Source: Bathymodiolus brooksi (lineage: Eukaryota > Mollusca > Bivalvia > Mytilida > Modiolidae). Taken from it: a stretch of 64,000 bases of DNA. The position numbers and the translations under genes were made by a program. Shown in pieces: positions 11,676 through 23,100 of this stretch (within the stretch, counting starts at the first letter, position 1; every line of letters starts with the position of its first letter). Location: positions 17,008,413 through 17,072,412 of the forward strand of contig OY804589.1 of NCBI GenBank assembly GCA_963680875.1. Reading direction: 5' to 3'. The notes beneath the pieces are model-generated. The model had not been told where the DNA came from and searched no databases. It worked only from the letters and a program-made list of their open reading frames with translations.

Positions 11676-12985
11676 AATTAAACCAAGCAGTATGCGTGCA
11701 TTCTATTTCCTTTTGTTATTATTTCATGTTAATATCAACATTGTAAGTAACAGTGTCCCATGTAGACGTTTAATTGGCTTTCAATTCTTTTACCAAAAAA
11801 GATTTTTTATACGTTAGAGAATATATAATCACAGAGTGATTTTCGGAATGACCATTTCATCAAATTATAAAATTTGTCTGTGATAAGATTATTTGGTAGA
11901 GTGGTATACAAGGTAGAAAAGTCATAACTGTCAAAAGACCTCGGTTTGCTTCGCTTCACTTTGCTTACTGCATTTGTACATCATCGGTTTGTGGTCGTTC
12001 TCGTCAAGATTAAGGCGTTCCCATCTACAAATATCCTACACATTCACCAAGAAGAGTACAAAAATGTAGAAAAGGATAGTATCTGTTTTTAAATTCCCGA
12101 TAACAGTTTAGTCATAAAATATTTGTTATAACATATCATGCACAAACAAAACTTTTGAAGCCTATTGTTTACTTAGTAACAAAACAATTACCACACAAGT
12201 TCACCAATATGTACACGGAGCTCACAAAAAACTAGAGGAACGTGATTGGGGATTATGAATACATTTTGATAATAATATCATCTCAGATATATTTGAATTT
12301 TGTTAGATAAAACAAATGGCGTATGTCAACAATACTATTCTACAATTGCAACTGTTCGAGTCACACCTTCGGCTGCTTCTAAACATCACAACATAACTAT
12401 TGGACAGCGATCGAAGGTAAAGCCAATATATATATCCTGGTTTGAGCTATGCTAACGCCGAGATTGGCCGATGAGTGGAGTCTAATCGTCCCATGCTGGT
12501 GTAACTATATACTAGATTACTAGTATCAAACAAATATACAAAAAGAATTTTAAAAAGAATTTGGAGTCCGGTGTTAGATAAGAATTTCCAAGCCTACACT
12601 ATAATCTATATTTCTAGTGGCAATTCAAATTTCTCTTTCCCACCTATTTTTCTAATAAAATGACAGACAAAACATACCAAGATGTCGGAAAGGTTCCAAA
12701 AAAACAATATCAAAATCGTAGAAAGAGGCAATATCGATACCCCGAACACACAAATACATGACCACTCACCTTCATGTACAGGTATTTCAATAAAAGGTGC
12801 TGGGGTTAATCCAGTTCTATGGGCCCAAACCTCCCCTCTTAGTGACATGATGCGGTCATGGAAGTGCTTTCCACGTGTGGATTAAATACCAACCCTCATA
12901 TACAACAGGGTGAATAGAGTTATTTTAAAGAACGCTAAAATCTTGAACATTATACATAATATGTTTAATCTTCGTGACACAGAAG
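11676..12985. other. AT-rich interval without a recognisable gene
   Basis: Short overlapping ORFs at 12606-12885 on opposite strands show no family features I recognise. The plus-strand one includes the phrase VLWAQTSPLSDMM. No splice-flanked coding exon stands out. Confidence 0.5.
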
Positions 12986-13007
12986 TTTTTTCGGTGTCCT
13001 GGAAAGT

Positions 13008-13388
13008 ATGTACAGGAAAGTATCATGTTCTGTTGATTTGCCAGATGGTATGACTAACACATTCGAAACAAATATTGGTGTTAAACAAGGCTCTATCCTT
13101 ATCCCTACTCTTTTTTCTTTGTACATTAATGACCTGATTGATAATTTTGGTCCAGACTGTGAACCTCTTGAACTGAATAGAAAGCCTATATCTTGTCTAC
13201 TCTATGCAGATGACATTATTTTATTGTCAGAATCAGCTAAAGGTTTACAAAAATCTTTGGATATATTAAAAACTTATTGTGATAAATGGAATCTTAAGAT
13301 AAGTATTGGTAAAACAAAAGTAATTGTTTTTAATAAATCAGGAAGAATCCTGAAAGGTTTTTCCTTCTATATGATGATGAACCAATAA
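13008..13388 (+). pseudogene. Reverse transcriptase core fragment (LINE)
   Basis: RT hallmarks in order: GVKQGSILIPTLFSLYINDL, the catalytic YADDIILLS box, then WNLKISIGKTKVIVF. The catalytic Asp pair is intact. The frame closes after FSFYMMMNQ because of a small insertion near 13370; the continuation is in another frame as YDDEPISLTNEYKYLGILF. An in-frame stop shortly upstream (near 12973) shows there is no intact N-terminal part. Confidence 0.9.
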
Positions 13389-14314
13389 GCCTTACAAATG
13401 AGTATAAGTACCTAGGAATACTATTTAAGCCTTCAGGTACATTTTCAGATGCTATAGATTATTTGTCTAAAAAAGCTTGTAAGGCAATGTTTTGCATACG
13501 TAAAAGTCTGTATTCTAACAAAAGTAATATACCTATACACATGAAACTGTTTGAAGCTTGTGTGCAGCCTATTCTATTATATTGTAGTGAAGTATGGTCC
13601 CTGCCTCAGTTATTTAAAAGTAAAGACATAACAAATTTTGAATCCAACTACGAAAAAGTTGTGCCTAATAGAATACAGGTTAAATATTCAAAATATGTAC
13701 TTGGTGTTCATAAATCCGCAACCAATATTGCTATTTTGGGTGAGCTAGGATTATATCCACTTTCTCTGAATGCATTCAAATCCAGTGTAGGATATTTGCT
13801 ACATATATTAAATGTAAAAGATAATAATTTGATATTTCACTCATACAAGGATAACCTGCTAATCAAAGATGGGTTATTTATTAAACTCAAATGTTTTTTT
13901 TTAGAAGTGATAGGTTTTGGACACATATGGGATAACCAAGCAACTTTTTCAAAGCTTAGAACTTTGTCTGCAATAGCTGATAAACTTCAAAACAAATATT
14001 TTGATTTTTGGCATAAATTACTGTTCAATGATAATAGAGTGATTGGGGGTGTGACGAAAATGCCTATGGATACTTGTATTCATACGAGAAAGATTATAAA
14101 ATGTTCTGTTTTGATTGATTCCTACCTTCATCATGTTTATTTTCACGCAAAAGATTACTTTACTAAAAGGCGGTCCACTTTACCGTTCGGGGGTATTTAT
14201 GTTATGGGGATAGAAGCTTTTATTTGTATATACGGAAAGTTATTGTTTCCTAAACAGTATGTTCATCCTTTCTTTGGAGAACCGGAAAATAACCTGTTTT
14301 CTCTTGAACAGTAA
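13373..14314 (+). pseudogene. LINE region after RT (thumb and connector), shifted frame
   Basis: It continues the RT with YKYLGILF, then a CVQPILLYCSEVWSL motif and ILGELGLYPLS, all usual downstream of RT in CR1/jockey-like elements. After FWHKLLFND (about 14030) the sequence no longer resembles a LINE. The frame stays open to 14314 but that tail is unrecognised and may be inserted. Confidence 0.75.
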
Positions 14315-14341
14315 TGCTTAGTACTTTGTGGTATCGTCGTG

Positions 14342-14925
14342 TGTCACCCCTACATAGATATGTAATAGACTAGTCCACGTCGCCCAGAGTATATAAGGAG
14401 ACCGAATCCAGCTATCAGGGAGGGTGTGTTGGTCAGTGTGTTGAACTAGCAACATCGTGCATCTTAACTAAGAGAGTTTGGTAAGTGTTATATATTATTC
14501 CTTGGATTAAATAGTGATTCCATGTGATAGTGAATATTCTTTAATATTCCGTAATTCCGGAATTCAAATATATCAAGGTATATAAGGAAAGTGTTTATGG
14601 TTATTTGTGCGATTTGCATGTGTTCAAATGGAACTATAGTGACGGATATATTTGTTGGAACTGTGTACTTAGCAATTGTAGTATATCTTGTGTTTCTTGT
14701 GTAATTGATTCCATTGGATTGCCGTGTGCGTTTAGATTAGTGATATTCTGATATACAATTGCAGATTCCTGACGGTGTAGGAAGTGTCATATTGCTAATA
14801 GCAAATTGAGTGTGCAATTTGATTGTGTTCAGAAGACTGAATCCTATACTGTGTATATACGTTATAAAAGTTATCATTTCGTGGTATCATTATGCTTGTG
14901 CACATTGCATTGTGTTAATGTGACA
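14342..14925 (+). mobile_element. Candidate solo LTR inside the LINE
   Basis: A 584-bp segment begins TGTCAC and ends GTGACA, matching inverted termini with the TG...CA ends usual for LTRs. It has a TATA-like box (agtatataagga) about 50 bases in. It separates the two halves of the LINE protein. I could not find a matching 4-6 bp target-site duplication at these exact ends, so the boundaries or the interpretation may be off. Confidence 0.4.
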
Positions 14926-14951
14926 TTTGAATTATTAGTGTATTTTAGCAT

Positions 14952-15430
14952 TTGGAATCCCGATTAAGTCGGTACGAATCCATTGACCGCTTAGGGTATA
15001 CACGTTACAGGGGGAATACGTTAAGAACATATCGTAAAATTAAAACAGACTTCAAAAGAGAACAATATCTTTATGCAGACGTTGATAAGAAAAGCCTTTC
15101 AAATTTTATCAAAATTCGTGTAAATAATTGTAATTTAAATATTGCAAAAGGTCGTTATCTGAAATTACCAGTAGAACAGAGATTTGTCAATTGTGCCATA
15201 TGGATGTGGAGGATGAATTTCATTTCCTCATGAATTGTGATAAACTTATTCATGAGCGTGTAACTTTATTTAGAAATATTTCTGATATTGTACCTTCATT
15301 TACAACTATATCAGATGTAGAAAAGTTTATGTTTTTATTAACTAGTCATGATTTAGATATATGTAAAGTGGTTATATTAGGTGTAAGTAATATGTATCTA
15401 GTAAATCAGTCAATGAAACAAAACTTATAA
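14952..15430 (+). pseudogene. LINE C-terminal fragment with Cys/His motif
   Basis: Resumes with TLRTYRKIKTDFKREQYLY, typical of LINE C-termini. A frameshift near 15180 moves the reading to EICQLCHMDVEDEFHFLMNC, a C-x2-C ... H ... C zinc-binding-like motif. The frame then stays open to the stop at 15428-15430. Confidence 0.75.
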
Positions 15431-15530
15431 ATTACTAGATAATTTTCTTTTCTACGTGTATTTTACTATATTTGTATTTCACATAATAATTAGAATATAT
15501 ATATATATATTTAAAGTCTCTAAATAATTT

Positions 15531-15640
15531 ACACAAAAATCTCTATATTAATTTCCGAACGTTGCGGCCTTGCGGCCTTCCTCAGCGGAAGTTTATTACA
15601 TGGCCGCAACGTTCGGAAATTAATATAGAGATTTTTGTGT
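15531..15640. repeat. Perfect 39-bp inverted repeat (hairpin)
   Basis: The arm 15531-15569 is the exact reverse complement of 15602-15640, around a 32-base loop that itself contains a small stem (cttcctcagcggaag). AT microsatellites border both sides (15496-15510 and 15642-15662). This looks like a foldback or MITE-type element or a recently inverted terminal segment. Confidence 0.9.
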
Positions 15641-15661
15641 GTATATATATATATATATATA

Positions 15662-15830
15662 TAGGGAGTGGATGTAGTCGAGTGGTCTAGGGCGCTGGAC
15701 GTAAGGCTAAGCGAATGGTGCTGCAGTGTAACAATGGTGTGGGTTCAAATCCCGTCGAGGGAAGAACAAAAATTTGACAGCTCTAAAATCTAATTCTAAC
15801 ACTGTTTGGTTTAATTTTCAGACGTATATA
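15662..15830 (+). mobile_element. tRNA-Leu-like SINE
   Basis: The head has an A-box-like segment (gtagtcgagtggtctagggcgc) and a canonical B box (gggttcaaatccc), about 75 bases apart as in a long-variable-arm tRNA. The tail 'gaagaacaaaaatttgacagctctaaaatc' follows. The acceptor stem does not pair properly, so it is a SINE rather than a working tRNA gene. Confidence 0.7.
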
Positions 15831-16302
15831 TATATATTATTCAAAGATAGATAACTCGGTCAGTTCTCCTCAGCTGGGATATCATTGTTTGTTTGTCAAT
15901 ATACTCTTGTGTGTCATTGTGTTTGGTTATGTCTGTTTATTGAATTGTTTATATATATTTTTTTTAATTGTTCATTGATTGATCATAGATCACTGCTTGG
16001 TCTTTATTTCAATACAAATTACTTACTTACCTATGTATAATATTAGTTTAATCAAAGAGAGCTGATGACCTCAACCACATTAAAAAAATATTAGATATTA
16101 CACGAGGCCATCGTAAGACATAATAGTGAAAATTAACAATAGTCAAATTTATATTTATTTCATAATTTATCATTAATGTCTTACATTTGTATGTGTGATA
16201 AACGGGATATGTACAATGAATGTTTATGGAAAATAAATTGTCCTTTATCGCAATTTACAGGAAATTACAGTTGTTTATGCATAATAAAAGTTGACTGAAC
16301 TC
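15831..16302. other. AT-rich intergenic sequence, no gene seen
   Basis: No coding signature or recognised repeat family. It leads into the duplicated block that starts at 16303. Confidence 0.5.
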
Positions 16303-16795
16303 ATGTACACCGATCTGACAAAAGACAGCTAATCGTAGCAAACAATACACAGGAGATCCCTTTTACTATCAGAGTAATTACTTTTTTTTTGCAGCATTCA
16401 TAAATATTACTTTTTCTTTCAAATTTGGTGACGTATATTAAGAAAATAAAGCATATATTCATCCTAAAGCTTAAATAGTCGTCTCAGCTGGCACAATAAA
16501 ACATATAATTCCTTAAATACCCTCAAACACATCTTTATTAATTCTTGGTTAACACAAGAAAACATAATTCCTCATAGAAAAATCAACACGTATTTCTTGC
16601 TTTAAGCATGAAAACACATGAATTCCTCGGCATATTTTTTACAAAATAATTTTCTATATCTGAGAAAAATATCTTACAGTTTCCAACTAATTAATTTGAT
16701 CGAGGAATGTACAACATGTGGTCAAGTTCGAACATTACGTTACATTTTTTTGCTTAATATTTAAAGTTACCTTAGAAAGTTGTGATTTTTTTTTT
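16303..16795 (+). repeat. Duplicated block D, copy 1
   Basis: About 490 bp, from 'ctcatgtacaccgatctgac' to 'gaaagttgtgattttt', repeated with high identity at 17918-19140, where it is interrupted by two insertions. The copies share homopolymer tracts and many private substitutions, which suggests a local segmental duplication or two copies of one unknown element. Confidence 0.8.
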
Positions 16796-16896
16796 AATTC
16801 ATCCGTGATGTAGCGTAGTATTATCTACTTACATGCCGTCTTTATTTGCGTACTTGACAATCCCCCGGGTGCCTCTTTCATTTAGGTAAGCTTAGT

Positions 16897-17660
16897 ACTC
16901 TATAGTGGTGAATAAACGTTAGAGAAAACCGAAGGGAAAGTCACGAATGGAAAATCCAAACAAACTGGCAACATTGTGCACAAGACACAGGACGAAGATA
17001 ACAAAACTTACAATACAGAAAGCTAAAAAGATGAGAAATACAAACCCCTCCAAAAACCCGGGATGAATCCAGGTGCTCGCGAAGCAGTTCCTGTCTCTTA
17101 TAAGAGATACACCATGTAACTCATCATAGAGGCAGGACGTGTTGGACGCCACTTTGCGCAAGCAAATACAAATGACATAAATATGACATGAGTCCTGACA
17201 CTAGGTCATGTTTATATTACCACATATGATTCCAGTATGTCAATGTACAACAGATAAGAGACATCTTACATATTTGTCTGTAATTTAAACAAATAGAAAA
17301 TCAGGAATATAAATCTTATCTTTCTACTATTGTAAATTAAACTCAGGTGTTTTTCAAGAAAAGTTGAAGACAGTAAAGAGTTAATCAAAAACAGTAAATC
17401 GACGACGGAGAGATGACAAAATGATCAAAAGAAAAAGGACAAGACAATGGGAAAGGCAAAACTCATAAGTCAAACAGACAGAATCAGTCAACAACTGGAA
17501 AACTGGGAAAACCGTAATGGCCCAGACTTGGTACAGGCATTTCCAAAGAAATGGTGGGTTGAATCAGATCTTACAGCGCCAAACCTCCCGCTTCCATTAC
17601 GGTTAAAAGGTTCCGGTTGTCGCTATAACAGCATTTTAAACAATACTGGGACAAATTAGG
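16897..17660. repeat. Dispersed repeat family A (variant A'), antisense copy
   Basis: The segment 16897-17436 recurs nearly unchanged at about 21147-21620 (for example 'aggacgtgttggacgccactttgcg' and 'tgacatgagtcctgacactaggtca'). It contains the 'cacaagacacaggacgaaga' phrase that is tandemly amplified at 28478-29455. 17447-17660 looks like a further part of the same class of dispersed sequence. A diverged copy lies at 55730-55870. Confidence 0.7.
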
Positions 17661-17677
17661 CATGATAGTAGTCAACG

Positions 17678-17875
17678 CAGTACTTTATGAAAATCCATCG
17701 TTTATAATCGTCTCTGCAGAACGGTTTAACTAAACGGTCATCTTCTTACACAATTTGATTTCAAATAAGATGTTGAATGACGTCATGTCTAAACCACGAT
17801 TACTTAATCCTTATCTTTATGCATTTTCCATATTTACTTTATGAAAATCCATCGTTTATTATCGTCTCTGCAGAG
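17678..17875. repeat. Direct repeat pair of about 40 bp
   Basis: 'actttatgaaaatccatcg' followed by 'tttataatcgtctctgcaga' occurs at about 17681 and again at about 17837, one base different, flanking about 117 bases of other sequence. It could be the termini of a small element or a short local duplication. Confidence 0.6.
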
Positions 17876-17917
17876 ACAGAATATTTTTCGACAAGATCTT
17901 GGTATCGGAATATAAAC

Positions 17918-19140
17918 TCATGTACACCAATCTGACAAAACACAGCTAATTGTAGCAAACATTACACAGGAGGTCCCTTTAACTCTCAGAGTAATTACTT
18001 TTTTTTTGCAACATTCAGGTCAGGATATTACTTTTCCTTTGGCGACATATATTAAGAAAATAAAGCATATTTCCCACTTTTGAGACAGACCAGTTCCTAT
18101 TTTTAGCGATGTGAGATTTTCTTATCTTGCACTAGTGCAAGACAAAAAAAATCACGTGCGTTTTACCGGCAAATGCATGCTGCACAGTTTATGTCAACTG
18201 CCCCCCCGAATTCTCCTTGCTTTTCCTTTTTAAAATTCACTGTATATAAGTTTTCAATCTTTTATAAACACACAAATCCTAACAATCAGCCATAGTATTA
18301 CATAATAAACTTCACGCAATACACACAAATACAGAATTACCTTTGTGATTGATATGAAGAGGAAATAACTCACATTGTTTACATGATCGTCTGCTAAAAG
18401 TACATAGCTGTCAAACAATACACAACTACTGATAAAAGTGAGAAATAAAATCAAACACCGGTAAAAGTGCAAGAGAGGGAAATCTCCGACACTCTCGGGT
18501 AAGATTTCCCTGTCTTGCACTTTTGCGGGTGTTAGATTCTATATATCCATCCTAAAGCTTAAATAGTCGTCTGAACTAGCACAATGAAACATATAATTCC
18601 TTAAATACATACAAACACATCTTTATTAATTCTTGATTAACACAAGAAAACATAATTCCTCATAGAAAAATCAACACGTATTTCTTGCTTTAAGCATGAA
18701 AACTCATGAATTCCCCGGCATATTTTTGACATAATAATTTTCTATATATGAGAAAAATATCTTACAGTTTCCAACTAAGTGTATAAGCTTGTTTGTTTTT
18801 GTTATTATACATTTAAGTTTTACTAATTAAAAGTTGCTTTAAATGGAATGGCTTTTTACGGACCTACCTGCTTAACATATATCCGAAATATTAAAGAAGT
18901 CGCTACTCTCTAATCACAAGGATGTGTTTCTACAGGTGTATTCCCTAATAACACATGTTGTCTTAAAATATCTAAATAAACAGAGATCAAGATATCGCTG
19001 GACACATTTTTGATTGAAATTTTCCTAAATATTTTTATCATTTTGATCGAGGAATGTACATGTGGTCAAGTTCGAACATTACGTTACATTTTTTTTGCTT
19101 AATATTTAAAATTACCTGAGAAAGTTGTGATTTTATTTTT
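17918..19140 (+). repeat. Duplicated block D, copy 2, split by insertions
   Basis: Matches 16303-16795 in three parts: 17918-18070, 18541-18778 and 19040-19140. The intervening 18071-18540 and 18779-19039 have no counterpart in copy 1 and are presumably later insertions, or were lost from copy 1. Confidence 0.75.
18071..18540. mobile_element. Palindrome-bearing insertion (MITE-like) in block D
   Basis: Absent from the paralogous block at 16303. It holds an 18-base perfect palindrome at 18125-18142 (tcttgcactagtgcaaga) and a near-perfect 23-bp inverted repeat (18463-18485 with 18502-18524, one mismatch). Both use the word 'gtgcaag'. No transposase is visible. The short minus-strand ORF across it looks fortuitous. 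Confidence 0.5.
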
Positions 19141-19905
19141 TTTTAATTCATAAAAAAAATTTTTTTTTGCGATTTCTTGAAATGAATTTTCTGAAAATGG
19201 TGTTTTTGTCTTATTTTTATTATCATCCTTATTCATGCTGTTATCTTTCTGTTTATTTGCACAATTATCAAATATTTGTATTTCTATAGATAATAAAAGC
19301 TGTGTTTGCGTGACGATTTGCATCAAATCGGAAAAATTATATGAAATACATCCCTGTTTCCAAAAATGTACATTAGAGTTTGCTATTTTCCTGCATCAAG
19401 ACTAACTTTAATTTAGTTAGAAAATTAATAAAATAATTATTTTTTTGACGTTCGACATTGACTTCCCTATTCATATTTTACTTTCAATTTCCGGTGTAAC
19501 AATGCGCAACAGCCAAACCACGACACTGAAATAAATTATAAAGCGAGATATGCGATGAAGATCTTCCCATAGCATTCATTTTTTAATTTTTGTTTTATCA
19601 TTTTAACCACATTTCTACCGTTAACAGCGAGCTGTCAGTCAATGTACATAGTGACGGTCATAATTTTTAAAAATGAAACTGAAAGTGCAGATTCTAAGCT
19701 ACAATTTGATAAATATTGAATGCTAGGATATAAAATAACGTCTGTATTCTGCAATTATGTTTGTTAGGGGAAGGGGTTGTAACTTACTTGCAGCTGGAGG
19801 AATAGATAGGATTTTTAGCTTATAAATATATGATTGTGTCGCACATTTTCTGCTTGACATTCAGTATAAAAATGCGCCTACTTTTATTTTAGTTTTAAAC
19901 ACATG
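19141..19905. other. AT-rich sequence, no gene seen
   Basis: Poly-T and poly-A rich. A 75-codon minus-strand ORF at 19099-19326 is Lys/Asn-rich, as expected from base composition, and shows no domain. Confidence 0.5.
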
Positions 19906-19906
19906 A

Positions 19907-20100
19907 GTAAAGAAAGTTTGAAGATACCAAAGGGATAACCAGGAGCCGTAAATAGAAGCACAGGCAATGCAATCACCAAAAGAAAAATGAACATAATGAC
20001 AAGCAATAATTTCCAAAACACTACACAGAAAACTAAAGATTGAGCGGCAAGAACCTGGTTAAAAACCGTTAGTGAATTCGGTGTTCCGAAAATTTGAAAT
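19907..20100 (-). repeat. Family A retroelement tail fragment
   Basis: Read on the minus strand it is the 3' tail, ending in 'tttggtatcttcaaac'. On the plus strand it reads 'tttgaagataccaaagggataaccagg...' and includes 'ccaaaacactacacagaaaactaaagattgag'. It is followed directly by the foldback at 20110. Confidence 0.7.
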
Positions 20101-20109
20101 TTTAGTTAG

Positions 20110-20305
20110 TCGGACCGTAGTCCAAGATTACTCGAACCGTATGTTAAGACAACTTATTCTTCAATACGTCCGAGTTGTCTTAGCATACGTCCGAGTTGTC
20201 TTAGCATACGTCCGTTGTCTTAACATACGGTCCGAGTAGTCTTGGACTACGGTCCGACTAGTCCTTTACCACGGTCCGAGTTGTCCGCGGGCCGAGTTGT
20301 CTGGC
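20110..20305. repeat. Foldback element with internal 21-bp repeats
   Basis: Arms 20110-20154 and 20214-20257 are inverted repeats with about three mismatches in 44. The loop contains tandem 21-base units with 'gtccgagttgtcttagcata'. Further 'ggtccgagttgtc' motifs follow to 20305. Confidence 0.75.
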
Positions 20306-20984
20306 ATTCGCCTCTCCTACCACTAAAATATAAGAGTCAATCTGATTGGTTGAAATATTTATGAATGATGCCATTAATTTAATATTGTAAATGGAGCGAA
20401 TAGAAATAAAAATGGATATAGGGGAGTCTCAAGGGATATTCTAAGCCCAGTGCAGGGTTAGAGTTGAAGAATAATCATTCATGAATAGACCGGTAGGTGT
20501 TTGCTTTACACAAAACTCGAGAAATCCCAGAATTTCTAGCGCATACAAATTGTATGCTTTCTACTACTTTTATATAGTAGTGCTTTCTGTCTCAGTGTGT
20601 CAAAAAAGAATAAAACAAAATGTCCAAATAATAAAAAGGAAATATATAATGACAAATATAGACACACAAGAGACAGATTATTCGGTCTAGGGTGTGTACA
20701 ACCTGATTGAGGTTATTTCGAATGAACCGAGCAAATAATTTCGATCAAACCTTATAAATTAATCCAAACATTTTTTGCTATGATATTGAAAAATATATTT
20801 ATTTTTTCAAAATAAGGCAAATAATCGGAAATGAATTAAAATAACCCCAAAGGTGCCTCATTTAAAGAAAATTGCCTTGGGAACGACGTCTATTTTCAGA
20901 TTCAGTACATACGAATATAACCTCAACGTATTAAACCAATCAAGACACGTATTTAATGACATGTGACTCTAAAATTAATTTATT
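20306..20984. other. No gene or recognised repeat seen
   Basis: AT-rich. A 69-codon plus-strand ORF at 20481-20690 shows no domain, signal peptide or splice context that supports it. Confidence 0.5.
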
Positions 20985-21640
20985 ATATAATGGCAAAGCG
21001 AAAAAAGACAAAAAGACCAACAACGGACGATAGAACACTAAACTGAAAGCGTAAGATTAGCCTAGAATTATTAACCTCATTAAAAACGCAGATGACATTA
21101 GGTGCTCCGGAAGGGAAAACAATTACTGATCCATTATTAGTACCCAACGGAAAATCCATAGAAACTGGCAACACTGTGTACTAGACACAGGACGAAGACA
21201 ACAAAAGATGAGCAATACGTAACCCACCAAAACCCGGATGAACCCAGGTGCTCGCGAAGGGTTCCTTCATCTTATAAGACACTCGTCATATTATTTATAG
21301 AGTCAAGACGTGTTGGACGCCACTTTGCGGAAGCAAGCAAACATGACATAAATATGACATGAGTCCTGAAACTAGGTCATTTTTATATTACCACATATGA
21401 TTCGAATATGTCAATATACAACAGATAAGAGACATCTTACATATTTGTCTGTAATTTAAACAAATAGAAAATCAGGAATATAAATCTTATCTTTCTACTA
21501 GTGTAAATTAAACTCAGGTGTTTTTCAAGAAAAGTTGAAGACAGTAAAGAGTTAATCAAAAACAGTAAATCGACGACGGAGAGATGATAAAATGATCAAA
21601 AGAAAAAAGACAAGACAATAATCCATAATACATTACATTA
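20985..21640 (-). repeat. Family A/A' antisense copy
   Basis: 20985-21140 matches the family A tail ('gacaaaaagaccaacaacgg', 'ttaggtgctccggaaggg'). 21147-21620 is the second near-identical copy of the block at 16897-17436. The 58-bp array follows immediately. Confidence 0.7.
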
Positions 21641-21674
21641 GAAACTAAAGATCGAGCAACATTAACACCATAGA

Positions 21675-22085
21675 ATGTCCTCATTCTCTCCAGAAGGGCA
21701 AACATCTCCTGCTCGATTAGTTGCTACTAGTTATGTCCTCATTCTCTCCAGAAGGGTAAATATCTCCTGCTCGACTAGTTGCTACTAGTGATGTCCTCAT
21801 ACTCTCCAGAAGGGTAAACATCTCCTGCTCGACTAGTTGCTACTAGTTATGTCCTCATTCTCTCCAGAAGGGCAAACATCTCCTGCTCGACTAGTTGCTA
21901 CTAGTTATGTCCTCATTCTCTCCAGAAGGGTAAACATCTCCTGCTCGACTAGTTGCTACTAGTTATAGCCTCATACTCTCCAGAATGGCAAAAATCTCCT
22001 GCTCGACTAGTTGCTACTCGTTATGTCATCATTCTCTCCAGAAGGGCAAACATCTCCTGCTCGACTACTTGCTACTAGTCATGTC
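21675..22085. repeat. 58-bp minisatellite, about 7 units
   Basis: Unit starts near 21675, 21734, 21792, 21850, 21907, 21965 and 22023. Each unit holds 'ctctccagaagggcaaacat', then 'ctcctgctcgactagttgc'. The reverse complement (gagcaggag...cccttctggag) is homologous to the 'gtggagcaggaattacttac' region of the retroelement at 23010, so the array is an expansion of part of that element. Confidence 0.85.
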
Positions 22086-22224
22086 ACTCTTATTAAAAAT
22101 CCGTTTGTCTCAAGCTAGAACCACAATGTTCATTGGGATTCTCTTGAGGAAATTACTGTGTTGTGATGATTACGGTTTGCCATGAGGAATGATTCGTGTT
22201 GTAATGTTGATATAAATTAGCATC

Positions 22225-22540
22225 GGCCATTACTGTTCTAGTCACTGAGGGTATCATTCGCCCAGTAGTTAGTGTGTTGACACTGACATGGTTTATTAGA
22301 AATGTTTGTTATTTAAATTTACAGTTTCTAAATAATGTAATTATTATTAAAAGTAAGGTTCTCCTCCCTCACGCCTTTCCCGATTTTGGAGATCATGTTT
22401 ATACCCTTTGTTTTACTTGCTCCCAAAACTCAAAATTATTTGGCTTTCCAATCTTTCGACTTTGAGTCCCCTGAAGACTGTTATTCCAGAAACGCGTCGC
22501 GCGCACTAAATTTGATATCTACGTTTTTATTACCTTCATC
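22225..22540 (+). repeat. Dispersed repeat family B copy
   Basis: Nearly full-length: 'gggtatcattcgcccagtag', 'ctaaataatgtaattattat', 'aagtaaggttctcctccctc' and the terminal 'ccagaaacgcgtcgcgcgca' followed by 'ctaaatttgatatctacg'. A 63-codon ORF at 22274-22465 lies within the repeat and is not a gene. Confidence 0.75.
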
Positions 22541-22718
22541 GTTATTGATATTTTGTCATTTCTGAAGAAACGTGTGATTACTTCAAGATGACGCAAACAC
22601 TGCATAATTTTATTTTATTTTTATTAATTATATCTGCATGGCTACTAGGTGACCTCGTTATGTACATGAGAGGGGTGAATTCTATTAAATAATTTATTTC
22701 TCTAAATTCTAAACTTTT

Positions 22719-23100
22719 ATGGCTGTCCAAAGCCGAAGCATAGATTCCCATAGACTGCAGTCCACTGTTTTATGGAACAACATTCCAGCAGCACTTTTAT
22801 ATAGAGTATACATCTCTCAGTTGATCCGATATTCCAGAACTAGTGGATCCTATGATGATATCCGTGATAGAGTGTTACTGCATGACCTGGTTAATCGTCG
22901 CGAAATATCTGTGTCACAAAGGACCAGGATATATTCCGTTTGTCGTAATCACAATCCAGTCCTTTCCTCAATCATGACTTTTCTCGACTAACACGACGTG
23001 TGATAAATGTGGAGCAGGAATTACTTACCCTACCGGAGCATTTGAGCCCACCCCTGGGTTTAGTGGTGTTTGTGTTGCTCGATCTTTTGTTTTCTACGTA
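22719..23100 (+). pseudogene. C-terminal remnant of a retroelement ORF
   Basis: It encodes NNIPAALLYRVYISQLIRYS, a phrase I recognise from the C-terminal region of a reverse-transcriptase-bearing protein family common in bivalve genomes. It continues with SYDDIRDRVLLHDLVNRREISVS. The frame stops at 22989-22991, but the adjacent frame carries the expected continuation (RLTRRV, VEQELLTLPEHLSPP) to a stop near 23100. So this is a frameshifted copy of the 3' end of the ORF. The RT domain itself is missing. Confidence 0.65.

Larger units (their letters stand above)
12990..15430 (+). mobile_element. Decayed non-LTR retrotransposon (LINE), 5'-truncated and interrupted
   Basis: The plus strand carries, in order, a reverse transcriptase core (13008-13388), a post-RT region (13373-14040) and a C-terminal Cys/His motif region (14952-15430). 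It lacks the 5' half (endonuclease and N-terminal RT). It is broken by a frameshift near 13365, a stretch of foreign-looking sequence at about 14040-14950 that includes an LTR candidate, and a second frameshift near 15180. A CR1/jockey/L2-like grouping is plausible from the motif order, but I cannot resolve the clade. Confidence 0.85.

Noticed and set aside
12606..12885. Two overlapping 67-80 codon ORFs as a small gene
   Set aside because: They overlap on opposite strands, show no domain, signal peptide or splice context, and lie next to LINE debris.
15662..15765. Functional tRNA-Leu gene
   Set aside because: A- and B-box-like segments are present, but the arms do not fold into a proper acceptor and anticodon stem and a SINE tail follows.
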